From Methanobacteriota archaeon (GTDB lineage: Archaea; Thermoplasmatota; Poseidoniia; Poseidoniales; Poseidoniaceae), in NCBI GenBank assembly GCA_018662825.1, contig JABJFI010000070.1, positions 1 through 51,704 of the forward strand: a DNA stretch of 51,704 nt, read 5' to 3'. Both the position numbers and the translations under genes were made by a program. The notes beneath the pieces are model-generated. The model did not search any database and was not told the origin of the DNA. It saw nothing but the letters and a program-made list of their open reading frames with translations. Every line of letters begins with the position of its first letter. Position 1 is the stretch's first letter. Of this stretch, positions 16,951-25,367 are shown in pieces.

Positions 16951-17982
16951 ATGAAGAGAGATGGTGTGCGAGTCATGGTTGGGGAAAGTGCAGACCTTTT
17001 GCAACATCCTCGGCGTAATTTGGGGAACCGATACCGGACACAGGCCCAAAAATTTGTTCGTCTTGCCTCAAAAGACCCTGAACGCTTCGACGAAAATATG
17101 GCCTGGGCTGAACAAAATGCTCGGCAAGCGTTATTGCATGATTTCACCGATGAAAGAAATTGGAGGTGTTTGGCTGATATCAAAATTGTCGTACAAGACG
17201 GATTGGGGTTGTGTGCTGTTATAGAAGATGTATTCATTGTCTTGGGGCGCGATGCTGAGCAAGTTGACCAATTGAAGGAAATAGACTTTCTATTGGTGGG
17301 TCTTGAACTTCTAGAGGCTGCATTTACGCGTGACCCCCTCGACCCTGATATGTGGTGGGCGACATTCATGGAGGCTGAATCACTTGAAGCCGAATTAGAA
17401 GATTTCGCTCAAAGATGTCGCCGATTAGATTTTAGCGACCAGAGAGCCAATATTGTCTATGGACGACGGCTCGAAAGAATTCGTGTGGGTGGTCATGAAG
17501 AACTATTCATCGAACTTGCACGTCACCTCTTGGCTCATCGCCCAAATAATCACGAACTATGGATGGAATTGGGACGATTGTATGAACGACGAGAGCAAAT
17601 GGATGAGGCTTGGTCGTGTTATGACCATGTGCAACAATTGCAACCACATCAAACAGTTAAAGATTCTTTCTTACAACGTATTACTGGGCGTATGATGGGA
17701 GAAGAAGCAAAACCTTGGACTGCTCCAAGTATCGAAAAGCGTTCTCAATTTTTGGAACAGATGTTGCAATTATCACAACGAATTTCCACTTTGGATAAAG
17801 CGCCAGAGGAGGTTATTACTATCGAAGAAGAGGTTGTTTCAATTCATCCTGATTTGACTCGATTACAATCGCTAATGGATGCTGGGGATGCATCAGAAGC
17901 ATTTTTCTTGGCTAGAAGGCTTGTTTCTCAAGGAGAAGAATGGGCGGAAGAATGGGTTTCAAAAGCAAAGGATTGTTTCTGA
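16951..17982 (+). CDS. TPR-like helical repeat protein, unknown function
   Basis: The 343-residue product is helical and rich in paired helices of TPR character, clearest around residues 185-235 (ELARHLLAHRPNNHELWMEL then LYERREQMDEAWSCYDHV). No catalytic residues, signal peptide or membrane segment are visible. It starts 21 bases after the UbiD gene and is followed within 11 bases by a Nudix gene, so the three probably form an operon. TPR proteins usually mediate protein contacts. I do not recognise a specific family. Confidence 0.75.
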   Translation: MKRDGVRVMVGESADLLQHPRRNLGNRYRTQAQKFVRLASKDPERFDENMAWAEQNARQALLHDFTDERNWRCLADIKIVVQDGLGLCAVIEDVFIVLGRDAEQVDQLKEIDFLLVGLELLEAAFTRDPLDPDMWWATFMEAESLEAELEDFAQRCRRLDFSDQRANIVYGRRLERIRVGGHEELFIELARHLLAHRPNNHELWMELGRLYERREQMDEAWSCYDHVQQLQPHQTVKDSFLQRITGRMMGEEAKPWTAPSIEKRSQFLEQMLQLSQRISTLDKAPEEVITIEEEVVSIHPDLTRLQSLMDAGDASEAFFLARRLVSQGEEWAEEWVSKAKDCF

Positions 17983-17993
17983 GGGGGCGTGAA

Positions 17994-18395
17994 ATGTCGA
18001 GCAATAACCCCGTGTTCGTATTAGCTTGGGTTACCACGAGGAAAAGTTGTGAGCAATCATTGGGGCATGGAGGAGAAGTTCTTTTCGTCGAACATCCCGT
18101 TCGTGGATGGGAAATTCCCGGAGGCCACCTCGAAAGTGGTGAATCACCAGAACAAGCATTACTACGAGAGTTGAATGAAGAAACTGGCCTTGAAGGCGTG
18201 ATTGAAAAATGGAACATGAATTACTATCCTAAAGGATGGGTTGCGCATGTAATTGTAGAGTCTACAAATCGACAGATTTGGAATGTTTCTGACGACAAAG
18301 TTCAGAGGGTAAAATGGTGGGATACAATACCACCACTCAAACAATGGACTCATGAAGAATTTACAGATTTGTCCGAATGGTGTTCTAATCTATAG
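17994..18395 (+). CDS. Nudix hydrolase
   Basis: The 133-residue protein carries a perfect Nudix box (Gx5Ex7REUxEExGU): GHLESGE, seven residues, RELNEETGL at about residues 45-67. It should hydrolyse a nucleoside diphosphate linked to another moiety in the cytoplasm; substrate not predictable. The ATG at 17994 is preceded by the strong Shine-Dalgarno GAGGGGG. It is the last gene of the UbiD-TPR-Nudix series, and its stop nearly abuts that of the convergent minus-strand series. Confidence 0.9.
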   Translation: MSSNNPVFVLAWVTTRKSCEQSLGHGGEVLFVEHPVRGWEIPGGHLESGESPEQALLRELNEETGLEGVIEKWNMNYYPKGWVAHVIVESTNRQIWNVSDDKVQRVKWWDTIPPLKQWTHEEFTDLSEWCSNL

Positions 18396-18396
18396 A

Positions 18397-19461
18397 TTAA
18401 ATCATTGTAAGTGTAGCGAGACGAACATTCCAAATCGATTTGGATTCTTCATCATCAATACAATTTACGATTATTGCTACGAGCATCGAATCTTCGACTC
18501 CATCCGGATTTTGAAGTAGTGAATCAAAATATTCCATTTTACCGAGGCGATGTGCTATGCTCACCATCGCTCTTAGATCTGGGCGGTCGCTTCCCGAATA
18601 ATCTTCAGGAAGATGTGAATGGCACCAGTCAAAGACATCATCGATATCCTGAGGGTGAACAATTAATTCACGCAATTCTTCGCCTGCATCTCTTGGCTGG
18701 ACATTTTCAACTTGAACATGCATTTTTTCTGCAGCATCATCAATAGCCTCACTTGCAAAATCCAAAAACAAAGCACCTCCTTCGATGGCCATTCCGATTT
18801 GATTGGCCTTGATTGCAAAGGCATGGGCATTCCAAGCATGCCTCACTGAGTCAAAATTATGGCCTAGTGAAGCACATATTCTACTTGCTCCCAATCGTGA
18901 AAGCGCAACGGTTTCATCAGCATGGTTTCCATTGCGAGAAATTTCCGAATAGACGGTTAACGCCATAATTGGCTCGCCACAAGCTGTATGCAAAGCAGCC
19001 TTGTTAATCAATGAAAGATCATGGTCTCGGCTGGCAGGTGATACTGATTTTAATCTCGTCTCAGCCCATGTCAAATCCTCTTTTGCCTCCTCAACCTCAC
19101 CAATTTCATACTTCGCAAGACCTAGTTCCATACGCAGACGCCCTTCAAGCGCCAAATCACGAGTGTCCGGGTGGCGGGCGATTTCGAGTGCTTCTTCTAT
19201 TGCATTATGGAGCCGTGTATCTCCTAGCATTCGACGGCGAACTAATGAGAGAGTAGCCTGTGCAGCAGGCGATAGCAACGTTTCGATTATTGCGAGTAAT
19301 TCGGCAGCATCAAGATACAATGCGGCTTCTGCGAGAGGTAGCCAAGTCTCCCAGTTCATCTCATTTTTCCAACTAGTCAAAGTTTCTACATCAACAGGTC
19401 CTTGTTCACGCCAGCGTGAAATGAAATATCCTGGCGCATGAGGTAAATCTATGCTTGACAT
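18397..19461 (-). CDS. Helical-repeat (TPR-like) protein, unknown function
   Basis: The 354-residue product is predicted almost entirely helical, alanine- and leucine-rich, with TPR-like helix pairs (for example ALEGRLRMELGLAKYEIGEV, then KAALHTACGEPIMALTVYSE). No catalytic or localisation signals. Its ATG overlaps the stop of the DHH phosphoesterase by one base, so it is translationally coupled and is the last gene of the proteasome-exosome series. I do not recognise a family; a helper role for the DHH enzyme is only a guess from the coupling. Confidence 0.7.
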   Translation of the reverse strand: MSSIDLPHAPGYFISRWREQGPVDVETLTSWKNEMNWETWLPLAEAALYLDAAELLAIIETLLSPAAQATLSLVRRRMLGDTRLHNAIEEALEIARHPDTRDLALEGRLRMELGLAKYEIGEVEEAKEDLTWAETRLKSVSPASRDHDLSLINKAALHTACGEPIMALTVYSEISRNGNHADETVALSRLGASRICASLGHNFDSVRHAWNAHAFAIKANQIGMAIEGGALFLDFASEAIDDAAEKMHVQVENVQPRDAGEELRELIVHPQDIDDVFDWCHSHLPEDYSGSDRPDLRAMVSIAHRLGKMEYFDSLLQNPDGVEDSMLVAIIVNCIDDEESKSIWNVRLATLTMI

Positions 19462-20462
19462 TATTCCCCGCTCCTTTTTATTAGTGCAACTTGAGTGATA
19501 AATGATGATTCGGCTGCTATACGGTCGGTTTTACCACTCCATCCTGCTGCACCGTCATGACCGCCGCCTTCACCGCCAATTTGTTCTGCCACACTTGCCA
19601 TCAGTTCACCAAGATGAATGCCCTTGAGGGTTGTGTGTCTTGAGGCACGTGCGGTTAATCTTGTTTCACCATCACGGAATCGACTCACCAAGGCGATCTC
19701 TGCTCCAGTTCCGATGAGTAGGCTGGCCAACCGTCCTTCTAGTGTTCCTGAATGGGTGTAGACAATGTTCCATTCACCAGATTCGACAGAGGTTGCACGT
19801 TCTAATCCACGCAAGAGACTTCCTCGTTCGCTGGGAGTGGTCGTCTGCGTTTCGACAAATTCAACGAAAGATGCGTAATCTAAATCATCACCAGTTAGCA
19901 AATCCACTGCTGTTTGAAATGCGCCAATATCAGCATGGCGAAACCGTCCGGTATCGGTCAATAAACCGGCCAAAAGCATCTTTCGAACGACAAGAGAACG
20001 GGATTGTGGAGAATATTTTGTTAGATAAGAATCGACAATTTGCGTCGTCGCTCGAACATCCCATTGAAGGAGTAGGTCATTATTTCCTAATTCCCAATCA
20101 CAGGTTGAATGATGGTCAAGAACACATACTGGTACATCTTTTGGCAGTGATATTCCAACTTGACCGGGGGCTGCAGCATCGACGATAACAATGCCTCCAA
20201 GTGTTTGGGGCCAAACGGTTTGATGCTCAGATAATTTCCTGAAAGGGGCTTGAAGTGTTTCGACCATTCTTTTAGCCGTACGGCCTAAATGCAGTCCACA
20301 GGCCATTAAGTTAGGATGTGCCGAAGAGAGAGCTACAGCAGAACCAATGGTATCCATATCGCCATTTTTGCCAGTAATAATTGGAACTGCACCATTTGAA
20401 CATGCCTCTGTTAACCAATCATGAAATGACGCGAGGTCATTCGAATGGTCATTCGAAATCAT
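19461..20462 (-). CDS. DHH-family phosphoesterase
   Basis: This 333-residue protein belongs to the DHH/DHHA1 superfamily (RecJ, NrnA and related phosphoesterases). Metal-binding motifs visible are DMDTIGSA (about 35-42), VDAAAPG, LDHHSTCDW (the DHH motif, about 115-123), LLTDTGRFR, and the DHHA1 substrate motif GGEGGGHDGAAGW near residue 300. The substrate may be short oligonucleotides, pAp or a cyclic dinucleotide. It overlaps prefoldin beta by four bases (ATGA) and the following gene by one, indicating coupled translation in the exosome series; an RNA-turnover role would fit this context. Confidence 0.87.
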   Translation of the reverse strand: MISNDHSNDLASFHDWLTEACSNGAVPIITGKNGDMDTIGSAVALSSAHPNLMACGLHLGRTAKRMVETLQAPFRKLSEHQTVWPQTLGGIVIVDAAAPGQVGISLPKDVPVCVLDHHSTCDWELGNNDLLLQWDVRATTQIVDSYLTKYSPQSRSLVVRKMLLAGLLTDTGRFRHADIGAFQTAVDLLTGDDLDYASFVEFVETQTTTPSERGSLLRGLERATSVESGEWNIVYTHSGTLEGRLASLLIGTGAEIALVSRFRDGETRLTARASRHTTLKGIHLGELMASVAEQIGGEGGGHDGAAGWSGKTDRIAAESSFITQVALIKRSGE

Positions 20463-20779
20463 GCGTTTTCAGTCCCCGCAAGCATTTCTTTCAATTGATT
20501 ATATGTTGCAAGTAGTTCAGCCTCACGTTCAGTGAAGCGTCCGAGGTGCTCATTTAGAGCACTCAATGTTTCTTCTAATTCTTTGAGAAGAGTTGGACGG
20601 TCAGATACTTCGACCATTACACCACCCATCTGTTGATGCAATGAGAGTTCCTTTGGCTGATTTTTTACTGCTTCGATGGTAGTTTCCAACTCAAGAACTT
20701 GAGCACGAAGGTTGGCGAGTTGTTGTCGTGCAGATTGTACTTCATTGAAGACGACTTGGAGTTGCTCGATGTTGTCCAT
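20459..20779 (-). CDS. pfdB: Prefoldin beta subunit
   Basis: This 106-residue protein forms the small coiled-coil subunit of archaeal prefoldin, a hexameric chaperone. Two long helices with heptad character flank a central strand pair containing the GGVMVEV segment (about residues 52-58), as in the family. The ATG at 20779 follows GTGAGAAC; seven codons of extra frame upstream are ignored. It is 17 bases downstream of pcc1, the usual archaeal neighbourhood. Confidence 0.88.
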   Translation of the reverse strand: MDNIEQLQVVFNEVQSARQQLANLRAQVLELETTIEAVKNQPKELSLHQQMGGVMVEVSDRPTLLKELEETLSALNEHLGRFTEREAELLATYNQLKEMLAGTENA

Positions 20780-20796
20780 GTTCTCACCTGTTGTTC

Positions 20797-21057
20797 TCAT
20801 TCGGTTTTGGTTGATGAACCCTCGGACTTGTCAACAAGCGATGTCAGAAGAGAATCTACTGCTATCACGCCTCGCATTCGAGTATTCCACATCGCCCGCA
20901 AATCTTTGGCCTTGTGCTCATTTAATTGAAATGTGAAACTCTCGTTATTCGATGACCAAACAATATCCTCATCGGTAGTTAGGGAATCGCCAAGAGCCTT
21001 GGTATCGGCCAAAGTATGTGATTGAACAGATAACTTGAGCAACCATGGTTTTGGCAT
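20797..21057 (-). CDS. pcc1: KEOPS complex subunit Pcc1-like
   Basis: An 86-residue protein matching Pcc1 in length, in its beta-alpha-alpha shape and in the conserved C-terminal segment with charged residues before a hydrophobic helix (LRAMWNTRMRGVIAVDSLL). Pcc1 is the dimerising subunit of KEOPS, which makes t6A37 in tRNA. Sequence signal is modest; position between rpl37ae and pfdB is the standard location in archaea and supports the call. I chose the ATG at 21057 because GAGGAG lies just upstream; a longer version from 21084 would overlap the L37Ae stop. Confidence 0.75.
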   Translation of the reverse strand: MPKPWLLKLSVQSHTLADTKALGDSLTTDEDIVWSSNNESFTFQLNEHKAKDLRAMWNTRMRGVIAVDSLLTSLVDKSEGSSTKTE

Positions 21058-21062
21058 GTCAA

Positions 21063-21078
21063 GCACTCCTCGGAGTGC
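21063..21078 (-). promoter_or_regulatory. Perfect inverted repeat covering the Pcc1 ribosome-binding site
   Basis: GCACTCC and GGAGTGC are separated by two bases (or form a six-pair stem with a tetraloop). On the transcript the 3' arm contains the GAGGAG that serves the Pcc1 start codon at 21057, and the stem begins just after the L37Ae stop. It could modulate Pcc1 translation or mark an RNA-processing point. Inference from position only. Confidence 0.35.
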
Positions 21079-21080
21079 AT

Positions 21081-21440
21081 TCACTCTTCTTCAGATATTT
21101 CGCCAGCAGCAAGAGCACGCTCGTAATCAAGGGCGGCCTGTTGTGCGATGAATGCCATATCGGCAGTCGTTGCGCCTTCCACTGAACGTCGTAGAATACG
21201 ACTGTTAGTGTCAGATGCTCGTGTGAATGGTTCCCAAGCGCCGCCAGCAAATGTGTGCTTGCACTTTCCGCAAGCCCAGATTCCGACTGAAACACGGCCG
21301 ACTTTGCGATATTGGCAAACCGGACAGGTATATTTTGCTGTCTTTTTGGCCAATGCTGAGCCTGCGTTTCGTCGTACGGACACACCGTACCTTGCTCCAA
21401 ATCGTGCTGTTGCACCTGCTTTCTGTGTTCGCTTTGCCAA
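21081..21440 (-). CDS. rpl37ae: Large-subunit ribosomal protein eL43 (L37Ae)
   Basis: The 119-residue product has the family start AKRTQKAGATARFGARYG and a zinc ribbon CPVC-17-CGKC (about residues 39-60), followed by the GGAW motif. The C-terminal 45 residues are an extension beyond the usual 80-90. The start must be TTG at 21440: the codon just before it in frame is a stop (TGA of rrp42 is directly adjacent), and no ATG occurs early. It follows rrp42 without spacer. Confidence 0.93.
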   Translation of the reverse strand: MAKRTQKAGATARFGARYGVSVRRNAGSALAKKTAKYTCPVCQYRKVGRVSVGIWACGKCKHTFAGGAWEPFTRASDTNSRILRRSVEGATTADMAFIAQQAALDYERALAAGEISEEE

Positions 21441-22226
21441 TCAGTTCCCCTCCTGGTTTGCCACGAGTTTTCGAAGTTCGGCGCATCGGAGATGTGCCAC
21501 ATCGAATATCTCTGCAAATTCCGCCGGCGTGAACACACCTCTTAACCCCTTTTGTAGAGAATGGAGGTGACCCTCGTCTCCAAGAGTGATGTGAATGCGC
21601 TCATCGCCACCGAGTTCTTCCTCTTCTGATGGGTCGTAAACATAGCGTCCACCAACTCGAGTGAATGATGCCATAATCGGGGTACCCTTCACCTTCAAAG
21701 TATAATCTTCACCAACGTCAAAACGTTCAGCGGGAACAACGGCAGTGCGTAATGCAGCAATAGCTGCAAGACCACAAGCATCGAAAACATTACCGCCATC
21801 TGAAAGAACATGAATATCTATCATCACTCCCCAGACTTTTTCACCGGGCACAATGCACAAACTTTCCATGTCAATGCAACCGGATTCGCGAATTCCTCGG
21901 TCAACAACTCGACCAAGTTCAATGGATTGCGGTGAAGGAGGTCCAGGCTCATATTTTCGATGAGCAACTGGTCGCAATTCAGCCCCACACATTAGAGAGC
22001 CTTGTGCTGGGCGATCAGGCCAAGGTGTACGAAGTTCAAATTTGACACCTGCATAAACGATTGTTTTACCCATGACCACTTTAGCAGAACCCTCTGCATT
22101 GTAGAGGCAATTGATTTCCAAATCAACTTCACGGCCATCCCATTGTCCTCGGCCATCGAGTCGCATATCATCTTCAGCGAGGCGAGCGAGTTCTTGGCGA
22201 AGAAGCGTAGGTACGAGTTCGACCAT
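21441..22226 (-). CDS. rrp42: Exosome subunit Rrp42
   Basis: The 261-residue RNase PH-domain protein is the catalytically inactive ring subunit that pairs with Rrp41. Visible are RLDGRGQWDGREVDLEI, the GSAKVVMGKT strand, RVVDRGIRES and a DIHVLSDGGNVFDACGLA stretch typical of Rrp42. Its ATG overlaps the rrp41 stop by one base. It functions with Rrp41 and the Rrp4 cap in 3'-to-5' RNA decay and tailing. Confidence 0.95.
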   Translation of the reverse strand: MVELVPTLLRQELARLAEDDMRLDGRGQWDGREVDLEINCLYNAEGSAKVVMGKTIVYAGVKFELRTPWPDRPAQGSLMCGAELRPVAHRKYEPGPPSPQSIELGRVVDRGIRESGCIDMESLCIVPGEKVWGVMIDIHVLSDGGNVFDACGLAAIAALRTAVVPAERFDVGEDYTLKVKGTPIMASFTRVGGRYVYDPSEEEELGGDERIHITLGDEGHLHSLQKGLRGVFTPAEFAEIFDVAHLRCAELRKLVANQEGN

Positions 22227-22954
22227 CAGTTCTCACCTCCTTCGTATCGGCGCTTGAGAGCATCAACCATAATTTCATGGATTTCTGCTGCTGCTTTGAA
22301 ATTGTATTCCATTGCAAGATTGTATTCATCGGGTGAAAGGTCGCCATCCATTTGCAGGAAAGCGATTTCACCAGTATTTGGAAGAATACCTACAGGTAAA
22401 TCTGCTTGACCATAGTTGTCTTCAGCTTTATCGAGGTCGAGAACAACGGTGTCTTCGACTTTACCAGATGCAACTCCAACAATGAGGTCACGCATAGGGA
22501 TTCCTGCATCGGCAAGAGCAACTGCTGCAGCAGTAATACCTGCACAGCGTGTTCCTGCTTCGGCAGCGAGAATCTCAATTTCCACTCGGATTTTCGAGCG
22601 TGGATAACGTTCGACGAGAACAACTGATTCAAGTGCTTCAGCAGTCACCTTTGAAATTTCGCGAGAACGACGATTGAAACCTGGACGAATCCGGTCACTG
22701 GTCGAGAACGGTGCCATGTTGTAACGAACATCGATAACAGCTCGGTCTTGGCGTTGAATCTTTCGAGGGTGTGCTTCCATAGGACCATACACAGCAGCAA
22801 CTGCAACATTCAATCCATGCGTAACCATAGCCGAACCATCAGCAGCAGGTAATATTCCTGCTTCGATAGAAACTGGTCGCATTTCGTCAAGCTTGCGCCC
22901 GTCCAGTCTTAGACCGTCGTCGCGTAATAATTGTACATCACCGTATCCGCCCAT
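22226..22954 (-). CDS. rrp41: Exosome subunit Rrp41 (catalytic)
   Basis: The 242-residue RNase PH-type protein is the catalytic ring subunit of the archaeal exosome. Seen are RLDGRKLDEMRPVSIE, the GPMEAHPRK phosphate-site region, RSREISKVT, ERYPRSKI and the DLDKAEDNYGQADLPV block that includes the catalytic acidic residue. It overlaps rrp4 by one base upstream and rrp42 downstream, so the three are expressed together in equal order. Confidence 0.96.
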   Translation of the reverse strand: MGGYGDVQLLRDDGLRLDGRKLDEMRPVSIEAGILPAADGSAMVTHGLNVAVAAVYGPMEAHPRKIQRQDRAVIDVRYNMAPFSTSDRIRPGFNRRSREISKVTAEALESVVLVERYPRSKIRVEIEILAAEAGTRCAGITAAAVALADAGIPMRDLIVGVASGKVEDTVVLDLDKAEDNYGQADLPVGILPNTGEIAFLQMDGDLSPDEYNLAMEYNFKAAAEIHEIMVDALKRRYEGGEN

Positions 22955-23649
22955 TAAGCATCACCATTTTTTGGAGCATTATTTTCAAGAGCAGAAAGTT
23001 CTGCTTCGAATGTTTTTTTGTGTCCAGAAGTGTGAACCAAATCGATGGCTTGGCGAGCCCAAGCCATTCCTTCTGCATCACCATCAACCCAAACTCTACC
23101 GTTTTCTCCAACGATTATGCGGCAATCACATGCCTCACGTAGACGCTGAATCGTAGCGTTACCTTCGCCACGAAGGCGGTCGATATGCGTGATTGGGATT
23201 GAGTGGATTGAGCCCTGATTGAGGCGGCGGAGGCCAACACCTTTCATAGTGAGGACAACATTGTGGCATTCATCGACTTCTTGAACACGAGCCAAGACAA
23301 CATCTCCGATACCCATGTGCTGTCTTGCAGCACCGAATTCGACTTTCCAAGGAGCCAATGACATAGGTAAAAGACCTTGGAATGGGCCGTTGACATTCAT
23401 GAACCAAAGGTTATTGCGAACTTCAGCCACAGTAGCGACGATTAAGTCGCCAGAGCGTGGCATGTAAGCGCTGTTAATCGGATCTACTGACACCGTATTA
23501 TTGAGTTGTTTTACCCACCCGAGACGGGTGGCAATGATTGTATCGTTTTGTGCGAGTGCACCACTTCCTACGCGCATCCCGGCAGATGGCCCAATAGCCA
23601 TACCCGGGGTCACGAGGCGCAGCTCGGCGCCGTTTTGACCGTTGGACAT
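22954..23649 (-). CDS. rrp4: Exosome RNA-binding cap subunit Rrp4
   Basis: The 231-residue product has the N-terminal strand domain, a central S1 domain (about 65-140, YMPRSGDLIVATVAEV then GDVVLARVQEVDE) and a KH domain (about 150-210) with IDRLRGEGNATIQRL and VGENGRVWVDG. It caps the Rrp41/Rrp42 ring and feeds RNA into it. It starts 82 bases after SBDS and overlaps rrp41. Confidence 0.95.
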   Translation of the reverse strand: MSNGQNGAELRLVTPGMAIGPSAGMRVGSGALAQNDTIIATRLGWVKQLNNTVSVDPINSAYMPRSGDLIVATVAEVRNNLWFMNVNGPFQGLLPMSLAPWKVEFGAARQHMGIGDVVLARVQEVDECHNVVLTMKGVGLRRLNQGSIHSIPITHIDRLRGEGNATIQRLREACDCRIIVGENGRVWVDGDAEGMAWARQAIDLVHTSGHKKTFEAELSALENNAPKNGDA

Positions 23650-23731
23650 TTCTTTCTCTCCATTCGGGGCGAATCACCATCCCATGATAAAACCGACCCC
23701 TAGCAATTCTAACGAAAAGCGAGACTAAGAG

Positions 23732-24418
23732 TTACAATTCTTTGAATTCCGTATCCGAAGATTGCCTCATCAATTTGCCAATCATTGTGTCTTTCATGCC
23801 TGCAGGAAATTCAACTATGGCCGCCCAAGTTCCATTTTCCAACCATTGTTCTTTTTCTATATGTGGGCGAAGTATTCGGGAGGCTGAGCCATATGCTGCC
23901 CCTGGAACACGAATTGCAAGACGTATTGATTCAAATGAAAGAGGGATCATCGGTTTCAAAAGTTCTATTGCATCTTTTACTTGGTCATCCAAACGCTTGA
24001 ATGGGTCGACAGAATACTTTGATTCATCAAGTGCTAATTCAATTCTAGTTTTAGGATGGGGGCTTTTGGTTTTTGGATCCACAGCCGCCGTATGGATTTC
24101 ATGAATAATTTGTTGACGCATTTGTTCAACCCTTGCTTTTCTTTGAGAAGTTGTCAGTTGAATACTTCCTTTAGCCAAAATGGTCTTGGTAATTTCTAGA
24201 ATATCTTGTGTACCAAATGTATTCTCAATCGCTTCCTCGGTCGGACGTTCTCCACCACGAATGTCATGAAATACTTCATCCATTGCGAGAAACTGATTGA
24301 GGTCAACTGATTCAGGATTTGCTTTGAAATCCTCAACCAAATTTGGGTCAACCAACAGTTCGTAGCGCTTGCCACCCTTTTCCATACGTGCTAAAACCGA
24401 ATCGTCTAGACTAACCAT
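23732..24418 (-). CDS. sbds: Ribosome maturation protein SBDS (Sdo1)
   Basis: A 228-residue SBDS homologue, which acts with EF-2-like GTPases in large-subunit maturation. N-terminal FYSH-type domain (GGKRYELLVDPNLV then DEVFHDIRGGERPTEE, FGTQDILEI), a central helical domain (LTTSQRKARVEQMRQQIIHEIHT) and a C-terminal ferredoxin-like domain are all present. It has its usual place between psmA and rrp4. Confidence 0.95.
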   Translation of the reverse strand: MVSLDDSVLARMEKGGKRYELLVDPNLVEDFKANPESVDLNQFLAMDEVFHDIRGGERPTEEAIENTFGTQDILEITKTILAKGSIQLTTSQRKARVEQMRQQIIHEIHTAAVDPKTKSPHPKTRIELALDESKYSVDPFKRLDDQVKDAIELLKPMIPLSFESIRLAIRVPGAAYGSASRILRPHIEKEQWLENGTWAAIVEFPAGMKDTMIGKLMRQSSDTEFKEL

Positions 24419-24473
24419 CGCATACCCTCAGTTGCTGAGAGGGGAGGCGGCATTTGAACGTGGTTACTCAAAT

Positions 24474-25196
24474 TCAGTCTTCTAGAGGCTTGAGTCGGTC
24501 AATTTGTTTGTTGACTTCTGAGCGGTCAAGAACTCGGTATCCATCACCATCGACAACAGTAACTTCAACAGCTTCACGATTGAGTTCAGTATCATTTGCA
24601 CTGCGGAGTGCTTCAAGTCCGAGTTTCATTGCTGCATTGAGCGTAAGACCATCTTTCCAGTTTGATTCAAAGTATTCAATGACTGTGTTACGACCGCTAC
24701 CAATTGCTCCTGCATGGTAGGATTGGTAAGCGCCACTTGGGTCGGTTTCATACAGATGGATTCCGTTATCGTCGACACCACCGATAAGCAAAGCGGTTCC
24801 AAATGGGCGGGAACCACCGTATTGAGTGAATGACTGCTTGAAATCGCAGAGTTTCTTGACAAGTACATCGACAGGAACTTTCGCCGCATATGTGATACGA
24901 TTCACTTGAGCATCAACTCGTGCTCGAGCAACCAATTGACGAGCATCGGCAACTAATCCTGAAGTTGCAATCCCAATGTGGCCATCGACCTTGAACATTT
25001 TTTCAATTGATTCCGGAATGATGAGTCGGCTCACAATGCGCTTGTCGCAGACCAAGACAACTCCATCTCTGAATTTCAATCCAGCAGTAGTAGTTCCACG
25101 CTTGACTGATTCTCTTGCATATTCAACTTGGAACAATCGTCCGTCTGGGCTAAATGTCGTAATTCCGTGGTCATATCCTCTTCCGCTTGGCTGCAT
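24474..25196 (-). CDS. psmA: Proteasome alpha subunit
   Basis: The 240-residue subunit forms the outer rings of the 20S proteasome. The ATG at 25196 gives the canonical start with GYDHGITTFSPDGRLFQVEYA split over residues 7-27; the open frame continues 50 codons upstream but is non-canonical. The gating motif is Tyr8-Asp9-His10 rather than Tyr-Asp-Arg. The IEKM segment with the lysine used to dock activator tails is retained. First gene of the minus-strand proteasome-exosome series; 171 bases separate it from the divergent DPH6. Confidence 0.96.
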   Translation of the reverse strand: MQPSGRGYDHGITTFSPDGRLFQVEYARESVKRGTTTAGLKFRDGVVLVCDKRIVSRLIIPESIEKMFKVDGHIGIATSGLVADARQLVARARVDAQVNRITYAAKVPVDVLVKKLCDFKQSFTQYGGSRPFGTALLIGGVDDNGIHLYETDPSGAYQSYHAGAIGSGRNTVIEYFESNWKDGLTLNAAMKLGLEALRSANDTELNREAVEVTVVDGDGYRVLDRSEVNKQIDRLKPLED

Positions 25197-25367
25197 GTCT
25201 TCACTCTCATAGTTCCGTTCAATCGACGCTTTATGAGGATGAGGGTTCACAAGAATGAATCCTCGCACAAAGGCCGAAACATATTGCTGATTTCGCCACC
25301 CCATTTGAACCCTCACCCAAACACGCCTCACCCCTAAACTCATCAAACAGACCTTACTAGGGGTGTC

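Noticed and set aside
19001-19441. 146-residue plus-strand frame
   Set aside because: Antisense shadow of the helical-repeat gene, Ser/Arg-rich composition.
23742-24104. 120-residue plus-strand frame
   Set aside because: Antisense to the conserved SBDS gene.
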